A stretch of 64,000 nt of DNA from Crossiella sp. SN42 (GTDB lineage: Bacteria; Actinomycetota; Actinomycetes; Mycobacteriales; Pseudonocardiaceae), in the NCBI RefSeq assembly GCF_023897065.1, contig NZ_JAMHIV010000020.1:62001-126000 (forward strand), given 5' to 3'. The notes beneath the pieces are model-generated. The model had not been told where the DNA came from, made no database searches, and was given only the letters and a program-made list of their open reading frames with translations. Below are positions 36,001 through 43,800 of the stretch, one piece after another. The first letter of the stretch is position 1. Every line of letters starts with the position of its first letter. Both the position numbers and the translations under genes were made by a program.

Positions 36001-36067
36001 GCCGTTGCTGAGACGAGGAGTGAAGCTGAACGTCGGGCCCAGGAGCGGGCCGCTGATCCGGGACTAG
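33050..36067 (+). CDS. NACHT-domain STAND NTPase with C-terminal LRR-like repeats (NACHT1)
   Basis: 1005 residues. Residues 1-240 are an all-helical N-terminal domain like the NACHT N-terminal helical domain 7. The NACHT core follows: Walker A RGEAGCGKSTLLRWLAV (about 261-277), Walker B AILLVDGVDELPHGRR (about 342-357), sensor LFVITSRPAA, then winged-helix segments (CAMLCALNLDRE; GVIREPVVGRIDFVHLTLQEFLAAKEIVEENHI). Residues about 780-1000 are irregular leucine-rich repeats (LTRLPNLRVLTLLSLDVLPSLAPLKQLRGLEVLTL). Bacterial NACHT proteins are implicated in anti-phage defence, with the C-terminus as sensor and the N-terminus as effector. It has more A/T-ending codons than its neighbours and its paralogue NACHT2. 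The phage role is family knowledge, not shown here. Confidence 0.88.
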   Translation: MTGIENALLRAATQVVGQVVRPLLPDLKARKHRFTELSDLVNASVGDFLTRRKVREQLERMVTDVFERFQDRAGQEFRHLPEHEMTAALAAVSEALSGHELTDEALFETDLDHRKLARSVRDRTTPPDGLSADAEIVYSRLLDIACLCLVRLVIQLEPFQPRASVETLSRLTALADDVERVLDRLPFTSLDAPEGAEKDEDFRFRYLEFVTSTMDRLDLLGVPVSQRSSVRLSVAYLNLRADDSHDSRLSKVLGAHRRTFVRGEAGCGKSTLLRWLAVTAAGSRFREELAQWNGRVPLLIKLRSFAEAERLPRPDEFFAKETDPLFQLLPAGWVHRQMLAGGAILLVDGVDELPHGRREQVRSWLDGLIRTYPHCLFVITSRPAAAAQDWLSGLEFHSATVQPMGRNEVRVFVRRWHEAIRGRASCADDELPAFQAALVRQLSIQDHLRALAVSPLLCAMLCALNLDRETQLPKDRTSLYQAALEMLLVNRDQSRNIRTELDQLLDLQAKQTLLQRLAWHLTLNELSEMDRKQVEQKFAEAAKSMIRLAGKDLSGKTILNYLIERSGVIREPVVGRIDFVHLTLQEFLAAKEIVEENHIPRLVKEAHEPSWREVLLMTPGQATNPQRVELFSGLLDRADREAPDLARRLRLLVITATANPRPIREELRRRIEQVATELLPPKKPDEVRELAAAGEWLLDFMPARTEPLGSLGARFCVELAAMIGGPKALRLLAGYAADAREQVQVELVAGWASFDHGQYARDILANAPLHPGWVRVEAPGMYPHLPLLQKLRRLEIAGSADLPPLPLLTGLCLARGGEVDLDRLVDQFPVLDTVALVNVRRVTGIPALTRLPNLRVLTLLSLDVLPSLAPLKQLRGLEVLTLGRTCTGMDLQLVAELPKLRELMVFGLRDPQALEVLQRAKKLDHFGLDGGFDSLDLAPLARCGNLRSLTLWNLAPDADLSPLLALPLLETVHTNNKLDEQDLRPLLRRGVKLNVGPRSGPLIRD

Positions 36068-36165
36068 CCGTCGCTGGGCCGAACGGCGGCACCCCCGCGC
36101 GGCAGGTTTGGCCAGGTGTGGGGCCGGTAATCCCCGAAGCGTCCCCACCAGAAAGGGAGGCAACA

Positions 36166-36321
36166 GTGATCATTCTCGGTGCGATCCTGCTCCTCATTGG
36201 GTTTCTTGCCGACATCTCCGTCCTGTGGACGATCGGCATGGTGCTGGTCGTGATCGGGCTGGTCCTGGCGGTCCTCGGCGGAACCGGCCGAGCCGTGGGT
36301 GGCCGGCCGCATTGGTACTGA
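36166..36321 (+). CDS. Small hydrophobic membrane protein (DUF6131-like)
   Basis: 51 residues that are almost entirely two membrane helices (IILGAILLLIGFLADISVLW; TIGMVLVVIGLVLAVLGG) ending in a short polar tail, GRAVGGRPHWY. The GTG at 36166 has GGGAGG 6 nt upstream, a good ribosome site supporting a real gene. It resembles a widespread family of tiny actinobacterial membrane proteins of unknown function. Sitting 98 nt behind NACHT1 and ahead of a terminator, it could be co-transcribed with NACHT1. A membrane partner for the STAND protein is possible but speculative. Confidence 0.75.
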   Translation: MIILGAILLLIGFLADISVLWTIGMVLVVIGLVLAVLGGTGRAVGGRPHWY

Positions 36322-36333
36322 CGCCCTTGATCT

Positions 36334-36373
36334 CCCGTGGGCGCGCCGTCTGTCAGCCCGGCGCGCCCACGGG
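36334..36373. terminator. 14-bp perfect stem, bidirectional terminator
   Basis: CCCGTGGGCGCGCC (36334-36347) pairs perfectly with GGCGCGCCCACGGG (36360-36373) across a 12-nt loop. It separates the small membrane protein gene from the convergent Lrp/AsnC gene and overlaps the latter's last codons. Confidence 0.75.
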
Positions 36374-36826
36374 TCCAGGGTGTCCACAGTGGACTGGCCG
36401 CTCGAACATGGTCTCCAGGGACATCACCGTCTGGGTGCCGGAGACTCCTTTGACCGCGAAGACGCGGCGCAGCACGTCCTGCAACTCTTCCGTGGTGCCG
36501 GTGCGCACCTTCAGCATCACCGAGGCCGCGCCCGCCACGATGTGCGCTTCCTGAACCTCCGGTATCGCCGTGAAGGCCTTCCGGGTGGCCGCTTCGCCCA
36601 TCCAGGCCTTGGCCTCCACCAGTACGAAGGACAGCACGCCCGCGCCGACCGCGGCCGGGTCGACCTCGACGGTGGTGCGGCGGATGATCCCACGTTCCTT
36701 CAGTTTCCGGACCCGCTCGTGTGCCGCGCCTGCGGACAGGCCCACCGCGGCGCCCAGTGCGGCATAGGACTGGGTGGCGTCGTGCTGTAGCTCCGCGAGC
36801 AGACTGCGATCTGTGTCGTCCATCAT
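36353..36826 (-). CDS. Lrp/AsnC-family transcriptional regulator
   Basis: 157 residues. The N-terminal AsnC helix-turn-helix reads DDTDRSLLAELQHDATQSYAALGAAVGLSAGAAHERVRKLKERGII (residues 3-48). A RAM ligand-binding domain follows (VLSFVLVEAKAW..IPEVQEAHIVAGAASVMLKVRTGTTEELQDVLRRVFAVKGVSGTQTVMSLETMFER). Such regulators sense amino acids or related small molecules and often control a divergent gene. The SMP-30-type lactonase starts 61 bp away on the other strand and is the likely target. Confidence 0.88.
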   Translation of the reverse strand: MMDDTDRSLLAELQHDATQSYAALGAAVGLSAGAAHERVRKLKERGIIRRTTVEVDPAAVGAGVLSFVLVEAKAWMGEAATRKAFTAIPEVQEAHIVAGAASVMLKVRTGTTEELQDVLRRVFAVKGVSGTQTVMSLETMFERPVHCGHPGPVGAPG

Positions 36827-36887
36827 CGACAGAACCTCATGTGGTCATGCTAGCTTATCGCCGAACCTGATTCAGGAAGAGGCGGAG

Positions 36888-37787
36888 ATGGCTGACCGAG
36901 TGCGGGCTGTGTACGAGGTGCTGGACGAGCGGTTCCAGCGGGTCGCGGGGGATGACTACCTGGAGGTCCTCTTCGACGGTGGGCGCTGGCTGGAAGGGCC
37001 CGCCTACTTCCCGGCCGGGCGGTACCTGGTGTTCAGCGACATCCCCAATGACCGGATGATGCGCTGGGACGAGACCACCGGTGCCGTCGGCGTTTTCCGG
37101 CAGCCGGCCAACTACAGCAACGGCCACACCGTGGACCGGCAGGGCCGCCTGGTCAGCTGTGAGCAGGGCGCGCGGCGGGTCACCCGGACCGAACCGGACG
37201 GGACCATCACCGTGCTCGCCGACCAGTGGCAGGGGCGGAAGCTCAACAGCCCCAACGACATCGTCCAACGATCGGACGGGTCGCTCTGGTTCACCGATCC
37301 CAGCTACGGCATCGACAGCGACTACGAGGGCAACCGGGCCGAGAGCGAGACCGACGGCTGCCACGTCTACCGCATCGACCCCAGTGGCGAGGTCACCAGG
37401 GTCGCCGACGATTTCGCGCGCCCCAACGGATTGGCCTTCTCCGCCGATGAGCGGCAGCTGTACGTGGCCGACACCCGGCACCGGCACATCCGCCGATTCA
37501 CCGTGGGGGACAACGGAACCCTCAGCGGCGGCGAGGTCTTCGCCGAGTGCACCGCGGGCAACCCGGACGGCGTCCGGCTGGACGAGCTGGGCCGGGTCTG
37601 GCTGGCCGCGGGGGACGGGCTGCACTGCTTCGCCCCGGACGGCACGCTGATCGGCAAGCTGCGGGTGCCCGAGGTCTGCGCCAACTTCACTTTTGGTGGT
37701 CCCAAAAGGAATAACCTATACATCTGCGCGACCAGCTCGGTGTACTCGATTCGAGTCAACTTCAACGGAATCCGCTACCCGCGCTGA
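36888..37787 (+). CDS. SMP-30/gluconolactonase/LRE family protein
   Basis: 299 residues, a six-bladed propeller of the SMP-30 lactonase family. Metal-site residues are visible in WLEGPAYF (Glu), LNSPNDIVQRSDGSLWFTDPSYG (Asn) and ARPNGLAFSADERQLYVADT, with the late Asp in GNPDGVRLDELGRVWLA. The family opens sugar lactones such as gluconolactone. No signal peptide is seen, so it should be cytoplasmic. The ATG at 36888 has GGCGGAG upstream. It is divergent from the AsnC-type regulator. The PQQ sugar dehydrogenase at 30.5 kb would make aldonolactones, a possible but unproven link. Confidence 0.85.
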   Translation: MADRVRAVYEVLDERFQRVAGDDYLEVLFDGGRWLEGPAYFPAGRYLVFSDIPNDRMMRWDETTGAVGVFRQPANYSNGHTVDRQGRLVSCEQGARRVTRTEPDGTITVLADQWQGRKLNSPNDIVQRSDGSLWFTDPSYGIDSDYEGNRAESETDGCHVYRIDPSGEVTRVADDFARPNGLAFSADERQLYVADTRHRHIRRFTVGDNGTLSGGEVFAECTAGNPDGVRLDELGRVWLAAGDGLHCFAPDGTLIGKLRVPEVCANFTFGGPKRNNLYICATSSVYSIRVNFNGIRYPR

Positions 37788-37797
37788 CCCGGGTCAC

Positions 37798-37812
37798 TAC
37801 GCTCGGTTGCCA
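37798..37812 (+). promoter_or_regulatory. -10 element giving a near-leaderless NACHT2 transcript
   Basis: TACGCT at 37798-37803 fits TANNNT and predicts transcription starting at about 37810, two bases before the ATG at 37812. No Shine-Dalgarno sequence is present. The layout mirrors that of NACHT1. Confidence 0.5.
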
Positions 37813-40676
37813 TGATCGACCTGGGCGGGTCCGCCCTCAAGGCGGCCAACGCGGTGGTCCTACAGGCCGCCCGCACCTTGCTGGCCGACCACCGCGACCG
37901 GGCCGAACGGCACACCGACCTGGCCGAGCTGGTGCGCGGTCACTGGACGGACACCCTCACCCGGCGCAAGGTCCTCGCCCAGCTGGACCGGATGGTCACC
38001 GAGGTGCTGGAGCGCCTGCTGGACCGCGCCCGCGAGGACTTCCGCGCCCTGGACGAACAGGAGCTCACCGCCGCCGCGTTCGCCGTCGGCGACACCTTGG
38101 CCGAGGCCGACCTGTCCGACGACCGGTTGTTCGCCGCCGATGCCGACGCGCGCAAGCTGGCCATCGCCATCCGGGCCAAGGTGCCCGCGCCCACCGGCCT
38201 CAGCGCCGACGCGCACACCGTCTACGACCGGCTGCTGGACCTGGCCTGCCTGTGCCTGGTCCGCATGATCACCCAGCTGAAACCCTTCCCCGCCAGGGCT
38301 TCCGCGGAGACCCTTGCCCGGCTCACCGACCTGGCCGGGCAGCTCGCGCTGATCCTGGACCGCCTGCCCTACACCACCCTGGACGCGCCGGCCGGGGCCG
38401 ACCACGACGAGGACTTCCGCTTCCGCTACCTGGAGCTGATCAGCACCCGCTGGGACGTGCTGGAGCTCTTCGGCCTGCCGCTGCGGCACCGGGCCAGGGT
38501 CAAGCTCAGCATCGCCTACCTCAACCTCACCGCCACCGGCGCCACCCGCCTGTCCGCCACCCTGGCCGGGCACCCGCGCACCTTCGTCCGCGGCGAGGCG
38601 GGCTGCGGCAAGACCACCCTGTTGCGCTGGCTCGCGGTCACCGCCGCGCGCAACGCCTTCGACGGCGACCTGGCCGCCTGGAACGGGTGCGTGCCGTTCC
38701 TGGTCAAGCTGCGCAGCTTCGCCGACGCCCCGCGCTTCCCCCGGCCCGGCGAGCTGTTCACCGGCGCCGACGACCCGCTTTTTGAGCTACAGCCGCCGAA
38801 CTGGGTGCACCGCACGCTAGACTCCGGCCGGGCGCTGGTGCTCATCGACGGCGTGGACGAGCTGCCCGCGGTGCGGCGCAAGGAAGTCCGGGCCTGGCTG
38901 GACTCCTGGCTGCACGCCTACCCGCGGGCCAAGTTCGTCATCACCTCCCGGCCCGCCGCGGTGGCCGAAAACTGGCTGGCCGCCGAGGACTTCCACACCG
39001 TGACCGTGGAACCCATGGCGCGCGCGGACATCCGCGCCTTCATCCGCCAGTGGCACGAGGCCATGGCCACCCTCGCCCCGCCCGACCTGGAAACCGAACT
39101 GTCCGCCTGCCAGGCGGAACTGCTGCGCAAGCTGGACACCCAGCACCACCTCGCCCAGCTGGCCACCAGCCCGCTGTTGTGCGCCATGCTGTGCGCGCTC
39201 AACCTGGACCGCGAGTCCCGGCTGCCGCAGGACCGCAACGGCCTGTACCAGGCGGCGCTGGAGATGTTCCTGGAACACCGGGACGACCGGCGCGGCATCC
39301 GGATGCCGCTGGACAAGGTGCTCGACTACCGCGGCAAGGTGACGCTGCTGCGCGACCTGGCCTGGCGGCTGACCCTCAACGAACAGTCCGAACTGGACCG
39401 TGGCCAGGTGGAGGCCACCATGGCCCGCAAGCTCCAGCTGATGCCCAGCTTCCGGGCGAACCAGCTGGCGCCCAGGGAGGTGCTGGACCACCTGTTGGTC
39501 CGAAGTGGACTGATCAGGGAACCGGTGGTGGGCCGGATCGACTTCGTGCACCGCACCTTCCAGGAGTACCTGGCAGCCGGTGAGATCGCGGAGGAGAACC
39601 ACATTCCCATGCTCATCAAGCGGGCGCACGAGGTGGCCTGGCGGGAGGTGGTGCTGATGACCCCCGGCCAGGCCAACCTGGCGCAGCGCGCCGAGCTGAT
39701 CCGCGGCCTGCTCAGCCGGGCCAAGCGCAGTCCCGACCACGCCACCACGCTGCGCATGCTCGCGGTGGCCGCGGGCGGCGGCGCGTCCACACTGCCTGCC
39801 GAGCTGCTGGAGCGGGTGCGGCTGGCCACGGAGAAGCTGTTGCCGCCCAAGGACGCCAAGGCCGCGGCCGAGCTGGCCGTGGTCGGCGAGGTGGTGCTGG
39901 ACCACCTCCCGCCCGGCATCGCCTCCTATCCCGAGGAGACCGCGGTGGCCTGCGTGCTGGCCGCCGCGCACGTCGGCGGCCCGCGGGCGCTGGCCCTGCT
40001 GCGCGAGTACGCGGCCCACCCGTCGCCGGAGGTGCAGCGGGTGCTGGTGGACTGCTGGCGCTACTACGATCCCGAGGACTACGCCAGGCAGGTGCCGTTC
40101 CGGCCGGACGGCCCGGTCCAGGTCAACGCGGCCCAAGCCGCCTGGGCGCACCTGGTGCCGGGGTTGCGCGAGCTGCACATCATCAACGAGAACCCGGTCC
40201 GGCTGCGCTTCCACGGCGACCTGCCGGAGCTGGCGCAGCTGACCGTGCGGGCCCCCGGCCTGACCGGACTGCCCGCGCTGCACCGGATCCCGAACCTGAC
40301 CCGGCTCGACCTGCCCATCAGCGGCCGCTGGAACGGGCTGGAGGCCCTGTGCGCGCTGACCTCGCTGCGCACGCTGGTGCTGCGTGGCGCGATCGCGCTC
40401 GGTGGGCTGGCCGTGCTGCGCCCGCTGCTGCCCCGGCTTACCCGGCTGGAACTCTGGGACTCCGGCCTGGCCATGGACCTGAGCGCGCTGGCCGCGGCCG
40501 AGTCGCTGGAACAGCTCGTCCTGCTCGACGACCACGGCAGGCACACACTCGACCTGACACCGCTGACCGGGTTGGTCCGGTTGCGCTACGTGATCATCGA
40601 TGGCTGGGCAGATGTGCGCGGGGTTCGTCAACTGGAGCGCAAAGGTGTCTATGTGGAAGGGCTGTCCAAGACGTAG
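37812..40676 (+). CDS. NACHT-domain STAND NTPase, paralogue of NACHT1 (NACHT2)
   Basis: 954 residues with the same plan as NACHT1. A helical N-terminal domain covers residues 1-240 (YDRLLDLACLCLVRMITQLKPF matches the same segment in NACHT1). Then come Walker A RGEAGCGKTTLLRWLAV (about 259-275), Walker B ALVLIDGVDELPAVRR (about 340-355), sensor KFVITSRPAA, and the FVHRTFQEYLAAGEIAEENHIPMLIKRAHE segment. The C-terminal third is LRR-like (LPALHRIPNLTRLDLPISG; LCALTSLRTLVLRGAIALGGL) but diverged from NACHT1. Conserved core with variable sensor is what a duplicated recognition pair would show. Unlike NACHT1, its codon use is as GC-biased as its surroundings. A defence role is inferred from the bacterial NACHT family. 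Confidence 0.88.
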   Translation: MIDLGGSALKAANAVVLQAARTLLADHRDRAERHTDLAELVRGHWTDTLTRRKVLAQLDRMVTEVLERLLDRAREDFRALDEQELTAAAFAVGDTLAEADLSDDRLFAADADARKLAIAIRAKVPAPTGLSADAHTVYDRLLDLACLCLVRMITQLKPFPARASAETLARLTDLAGQLALILDRLPYTTLDAPAGADHDEDFRFRYLELISTRWDVLELFGLPLRHRARVKLSIAYLNLTATGATRLSATLAGHPRTFVRGEAGCGKTTLLRWLAVTAARNAFDGDLAAWNGCVPFLVKLRSFADAPRFPRPGELFTGADDPLFELQPPNWVHRTLDSGRALVLIDGVDELPAVRRKEVRAWLDSWLHAYPRAKFVITSRPAAVAENWLAAEDFHTVTVEPMARADIRAFIRQWHEAMATLAPPDLETELSACQAELLRKLDTQHHLAQLATSPLLCAMLCALNLDRESRLPQDRNGLYQAALEMFLEHRDDRRGIRMPLDKVLDYRGKVTLLRDLAWRLTLNEQSELDRGQVEATMARKLQLMPSFRANQLAPREVLDHLLVRSGLIREPVVGRIDFVHRTFQEYLAAGEIAEENHIPMLIKRAHEVAWREVVLMTPGQANLAQRAELIRGLLSRAKRSPDHATTLRMLAVAAGGGASTLPAELLERVRLATEKLLPPKDAKAAAELAVVGEVVLDHLPPGIASYPEETAVACVLAAAHVGGPRALALLREYAAHPSPEVQRVLVDCWRYYDPEDYARQVPFRPDGPVQVNAAQAAWAHLVPGLRELHIINENPVRLRFHGDLPELAQLTVRAPGLTGLPALHRIPNLTRLDLPISGRWNGLEALCALTSLRTLVLRGAIALGGLAVLRPLLPRLTRLELWDSGLAMDLSALAAAESLEQLVLLDDHGRHTLDLTPLTGLVRLRYVIIDGWADVRGVRQLERKGVYVEGLSKT

Positions 40677-40773
40677 GGGAATCCGGCACAGTACGGGCGG
40701 GCAGGCGAACCGTAGTGCGACGAGCTTCGCTAGCGCCGAGTCGATCGGGGCCGTGATCGTCATCATAAAATCG

Positions 40774-40783
40774 AAACCGGTTT
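40774..40783. promoter_or_regulatory. Palindrome AAACCGGTTT upstream of the metallophore promoter
   Basis: A 10-bp perfect palindrome in an A/T-rich patch just upstream of the probable -35. It could be a second regulator site. It does not resemble a Zur or iron box. Confidence 0.3.
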
Positions 40784-40812
40784 GAACAACGGACAAAAGC
40801 TCAGGTTAGGCT
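40782..40812 (+). promoter_or_regulatory. Candidate promoter of the metallophore operon
   Basis: A -35-like TTGAAC (40782-40787) and a -10-like TAGGCT (40807-40812) are 19 nt apart. This predicts a start near 40819 and a 45-nt leader. The leader includes a 6-bp stem (TCACTC/GAGTGA, 40824-40839) and GGGG about 7 nt before the GTG. Confidence 0.5.
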
Positions 40813-40819
40813 GCCCTAA
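40801..40819. promoter_or_regulatory. Iron box (IdeR/DmdR-type) before the NRPS operon
   Basis: TCAGGTTAGGCTGCCCTAA matches the actinobacterial iron-box consensus TTAGGTTAGGCTAACCTAA at 16 of 19 positions, the best match being in the TTAGGCT core. It overlaps the -10, so an iron-loaded DtxR-family repressor would block transcription. This predicts induction of the whole operon under iron limitation. Confidence 0.8.
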
Positions 40820-40863
40820 GTACTCACTCTGGTGAGTGACGTCGATGGGGATGGGGTGCCTGT

Positions 40864-43800
40864 GTGGGCGGGGCGTTGACGCGCGATGCGGTCCGGGAGA
40901 CGGTCGCCGCGGTGCTGGGGGTGGCGCCGGAGAGCCTGGCGGAGCAGGACGATCTGCTCCAGCTGGGACTGGACTCGATCCGGCTGATGCAGCTGGTCGG
41001 GCGGTGGCGGCGATCCGGGATCCGGGTCTCGGCCGCGGAACTGGCCGAGCACCCGACGCTTGGCGAGTGGTGCCGACGCCTTGGCGAGAGTCAGGAAGTG
41101 GCCACTCCGGCCGTGGTGCGCGCGGTTGATCCGGCTGCGCCGTTTGGCCTAACCCCGGTGCAGCACGCGTACTGGATCGGTCGGCGGGATGACCAGCGGC
41201 TCGGCGGGGTCGGCTGCCACGCCTGCGTGGAGCTGACCGGATCACCGCTGGATGCCGGACGCCTGGAGGCGGCGGTGCGGGCGCTGGCGGCGCGGCATCC
41301 GATGCTGCGGGCGCGGTTCCACGAGGACGGCACCCAGCAGGTGTGGCCGGAGAGCCCGTGGCCGGGGCTGACCGTGCGTGATCTCACCGGGCTGGCCGAA
41401 CCCGTTGCGGCGCTTCGGCTGGCCGAGGTGCGCGAGCAGCTCGGGCACCGGCGGCTGGCGGTGGAGCGGGGCGAGGTGTTCGACGTCCAGCTCAGCCAGC
41501 TCGACCGCGGCTCGGTGCTGCACCTCAACATCGACCTGCTGGTCGCCGACGTGCTCAGCATCCAGATCCTGTTGGCCGACCTGGCCGAGCTGTACGCCGG
41601 CCGCGGCGAAGCCCTGCCGCCGCTGGACTTCGGCTTCCCGCAGTACCTCGCCCAGCGCGAGGCCACCCGCGCCACCGACCGCGAGCGCGCCAAGGCCTAC
41701 TGGCAGGACCAGCTGGACGAGCTGCCCGGCGGGCCAGAGCTGCCACTGGCCACCGCCCCGGAAACCGTGCACCGGCCGCGGTTCCGCCGCCGCACCAACC
41801 GACTGTCCACAACGGACTGGCAGCGGTTCCAGGAACGGGCGCGTGCCCGCGGGGTCACCGTCGCCATGGCGCTGGCCACCGCCTACGCCGAGGCATTGGG
41901 CCGGTGGAGCGCCGCGCCGCGGTTCCTGCTCAACCTGCCGCTGTTCGACCGGCAGCAGTTGCACGCCCAGGTCCCGCACCTGGTCGCCGACTTCACCAAC
42001 CTGGTGCTGTTACCTGTCGACGTGTCCGCACCACAGTCCTTTGTGGACCGCGCGAAGGCCGTGCAGACCACCTTGCGGCGCAACGCCGAGCACGCCGACT
42101 ACTCCGGCATCGAGGTGCTGCGCGACCTGGCCAGGGCAGACGCCGGACGGGAGCGCAGCGCGCCGGTGGTCTTCGCCTGCAACCTGGGCGGCGAGTTCAT
42201 CCCGCCCCGGGTGCGCGCGGAGCTGGGGGAGTGGAGCTGGATGCTGTCCCAGACCCCGCAGGTCTGGCTGGACCACCAGGTCTATGAGGACAACGGCGAG
42301 CTGTTGCTGGCCTGGGATGCGGTGGACGAGCTGTTCCCCGAGGGTCTCATTGACGACCTGTTCGACGGTTACACCCGCCTGGTCGGCCACCTCGCCGCGG
42401 AGGCCGACACCTGGGACCAGCAAGCGCCACTGGAGCTGCCTGCCGCGCAGCGAGCGGTGCGCCAGGCCGTCAACGCGAGCACCCGGGTCGAGTCCGGCAA
42501 ACTGCTGCACGAGGACTTCTTCGCCTGGGCTCAACGGGATCCGCGCCGGACCGCGATCCGTGGCGCGGACGGCGACCTGGACTACGGCACGGTCGCCGCC
42601 CGCGCGCTGCGCCTGGCCGCCTGGCTGACCGCCACCGGGGTGTGCGCCGGTGACCCGGTCGCGGTGACCCTGCCCAAGGGCGCGGACCAGATCATCGGTG
42701 TGCTCGGGGTGCTCGCCGCGGGCGGCATGTACGTGCCGATCGGGGTGGACCAGCCGCCGCTGCGCCGCGCGCGAATCCTGGCCAGGGCCGGGGTTTCCGT
42801 CACGGTGGACGCCGCCGCGCTCACCGCCGCCGCCGGGTGCATGCCACTGCCCGCGCCGGTCGGGCTGGCCGGGGACGCCTCCGCGTACGTGATCTTCACC
42901 TCCGGCTCGACCGGGGAACCCAAGGGTGTCGAGGTGTCGCACCGGGCCGCGGTGAACACCGTCGAGGAGGTCAACGAGCGCTTCGACATCGGCCCCGGCG
43001 ACCGGGTGCTCGCGGTGTCCGCACTGGACTTCGACCTCTCCGTGTACGACATCTTCGGGCCGCTCGCCGCCGGCGGCTCGATCGTCACCATCACCGAGGA
43101 CGAACGCCGGGACGCCGCTCGCTGGGCGGAACTGGTGCGACGGCACGGGATCACGGTGTGGAACACGGTGCCCGCCCTGCTGGACATGCTGCTGGTCGCG
43201 GCGGGGGAGCGCGGGCTGCGGGACAGTTTGCGGCTTGCCCTGGTCTCCGGGGACTGGGTGGGCCTGGACCTCCAGCCCCGGCTGAGCGCGGCCAGCGACG
43301 GGCACTGCCTGCTGGTCGCCCTCGGCGGCGCCACCGAGGCGGCGATCTGGTCCAACGCGCTGGAGATCGAGCGGGTGCCCGCCGAGTGGGTGTCGGTGCC
43401 CTACGGCTTCCCGTTGCGCAACCAGCGTTACCGGGTGGTCGACGAGAGCGGCCGGGACCGGCCGGACTGGGTGCCCGGTGAGCTGTGGATCGGCGGCGCG
43501 GGGGTGGCCACCGGCTACCGCGGTGATGCCGAGCTGACCGCGAAGTCCTTTGTGGAATATGACGGAGGACGCTGGTACCGCACCGGTGACCTGGGCCGGT
43601 ACTGGCCGGACGGCACCCTGGAGTTCCTCGGCCGGGCCGACCACCAGGTCAAGATCCGCGGCCACCGGATCGAGCTGGGCGAGGTCGAGCACGCTCTGGA
43701 GCAGTGCGCCGGGGTGCGGCGCGCGGTGGTGACGCCGAGCGCGGACCGCCGCCGCCTGCTCGCCGCGATCACTGCGGAGTCCAAAGTGGACACCGCTGAA

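Noticed and set aside
33050-40676. Mobile island carrying the NACHT genes
   Set aside because: I found no integrase, transposase, tRNA-end duplication or flanking direct repeats. Only NACHT1 differs in composition.
40741-40830. Possible Zur (zinc) box before the NRPS operon
   Set aside because: The A/T-rich patch and AAACCGGTTT do not resemble an actinobacterial Zur palindrome, and the iron-box match beside it is much better.
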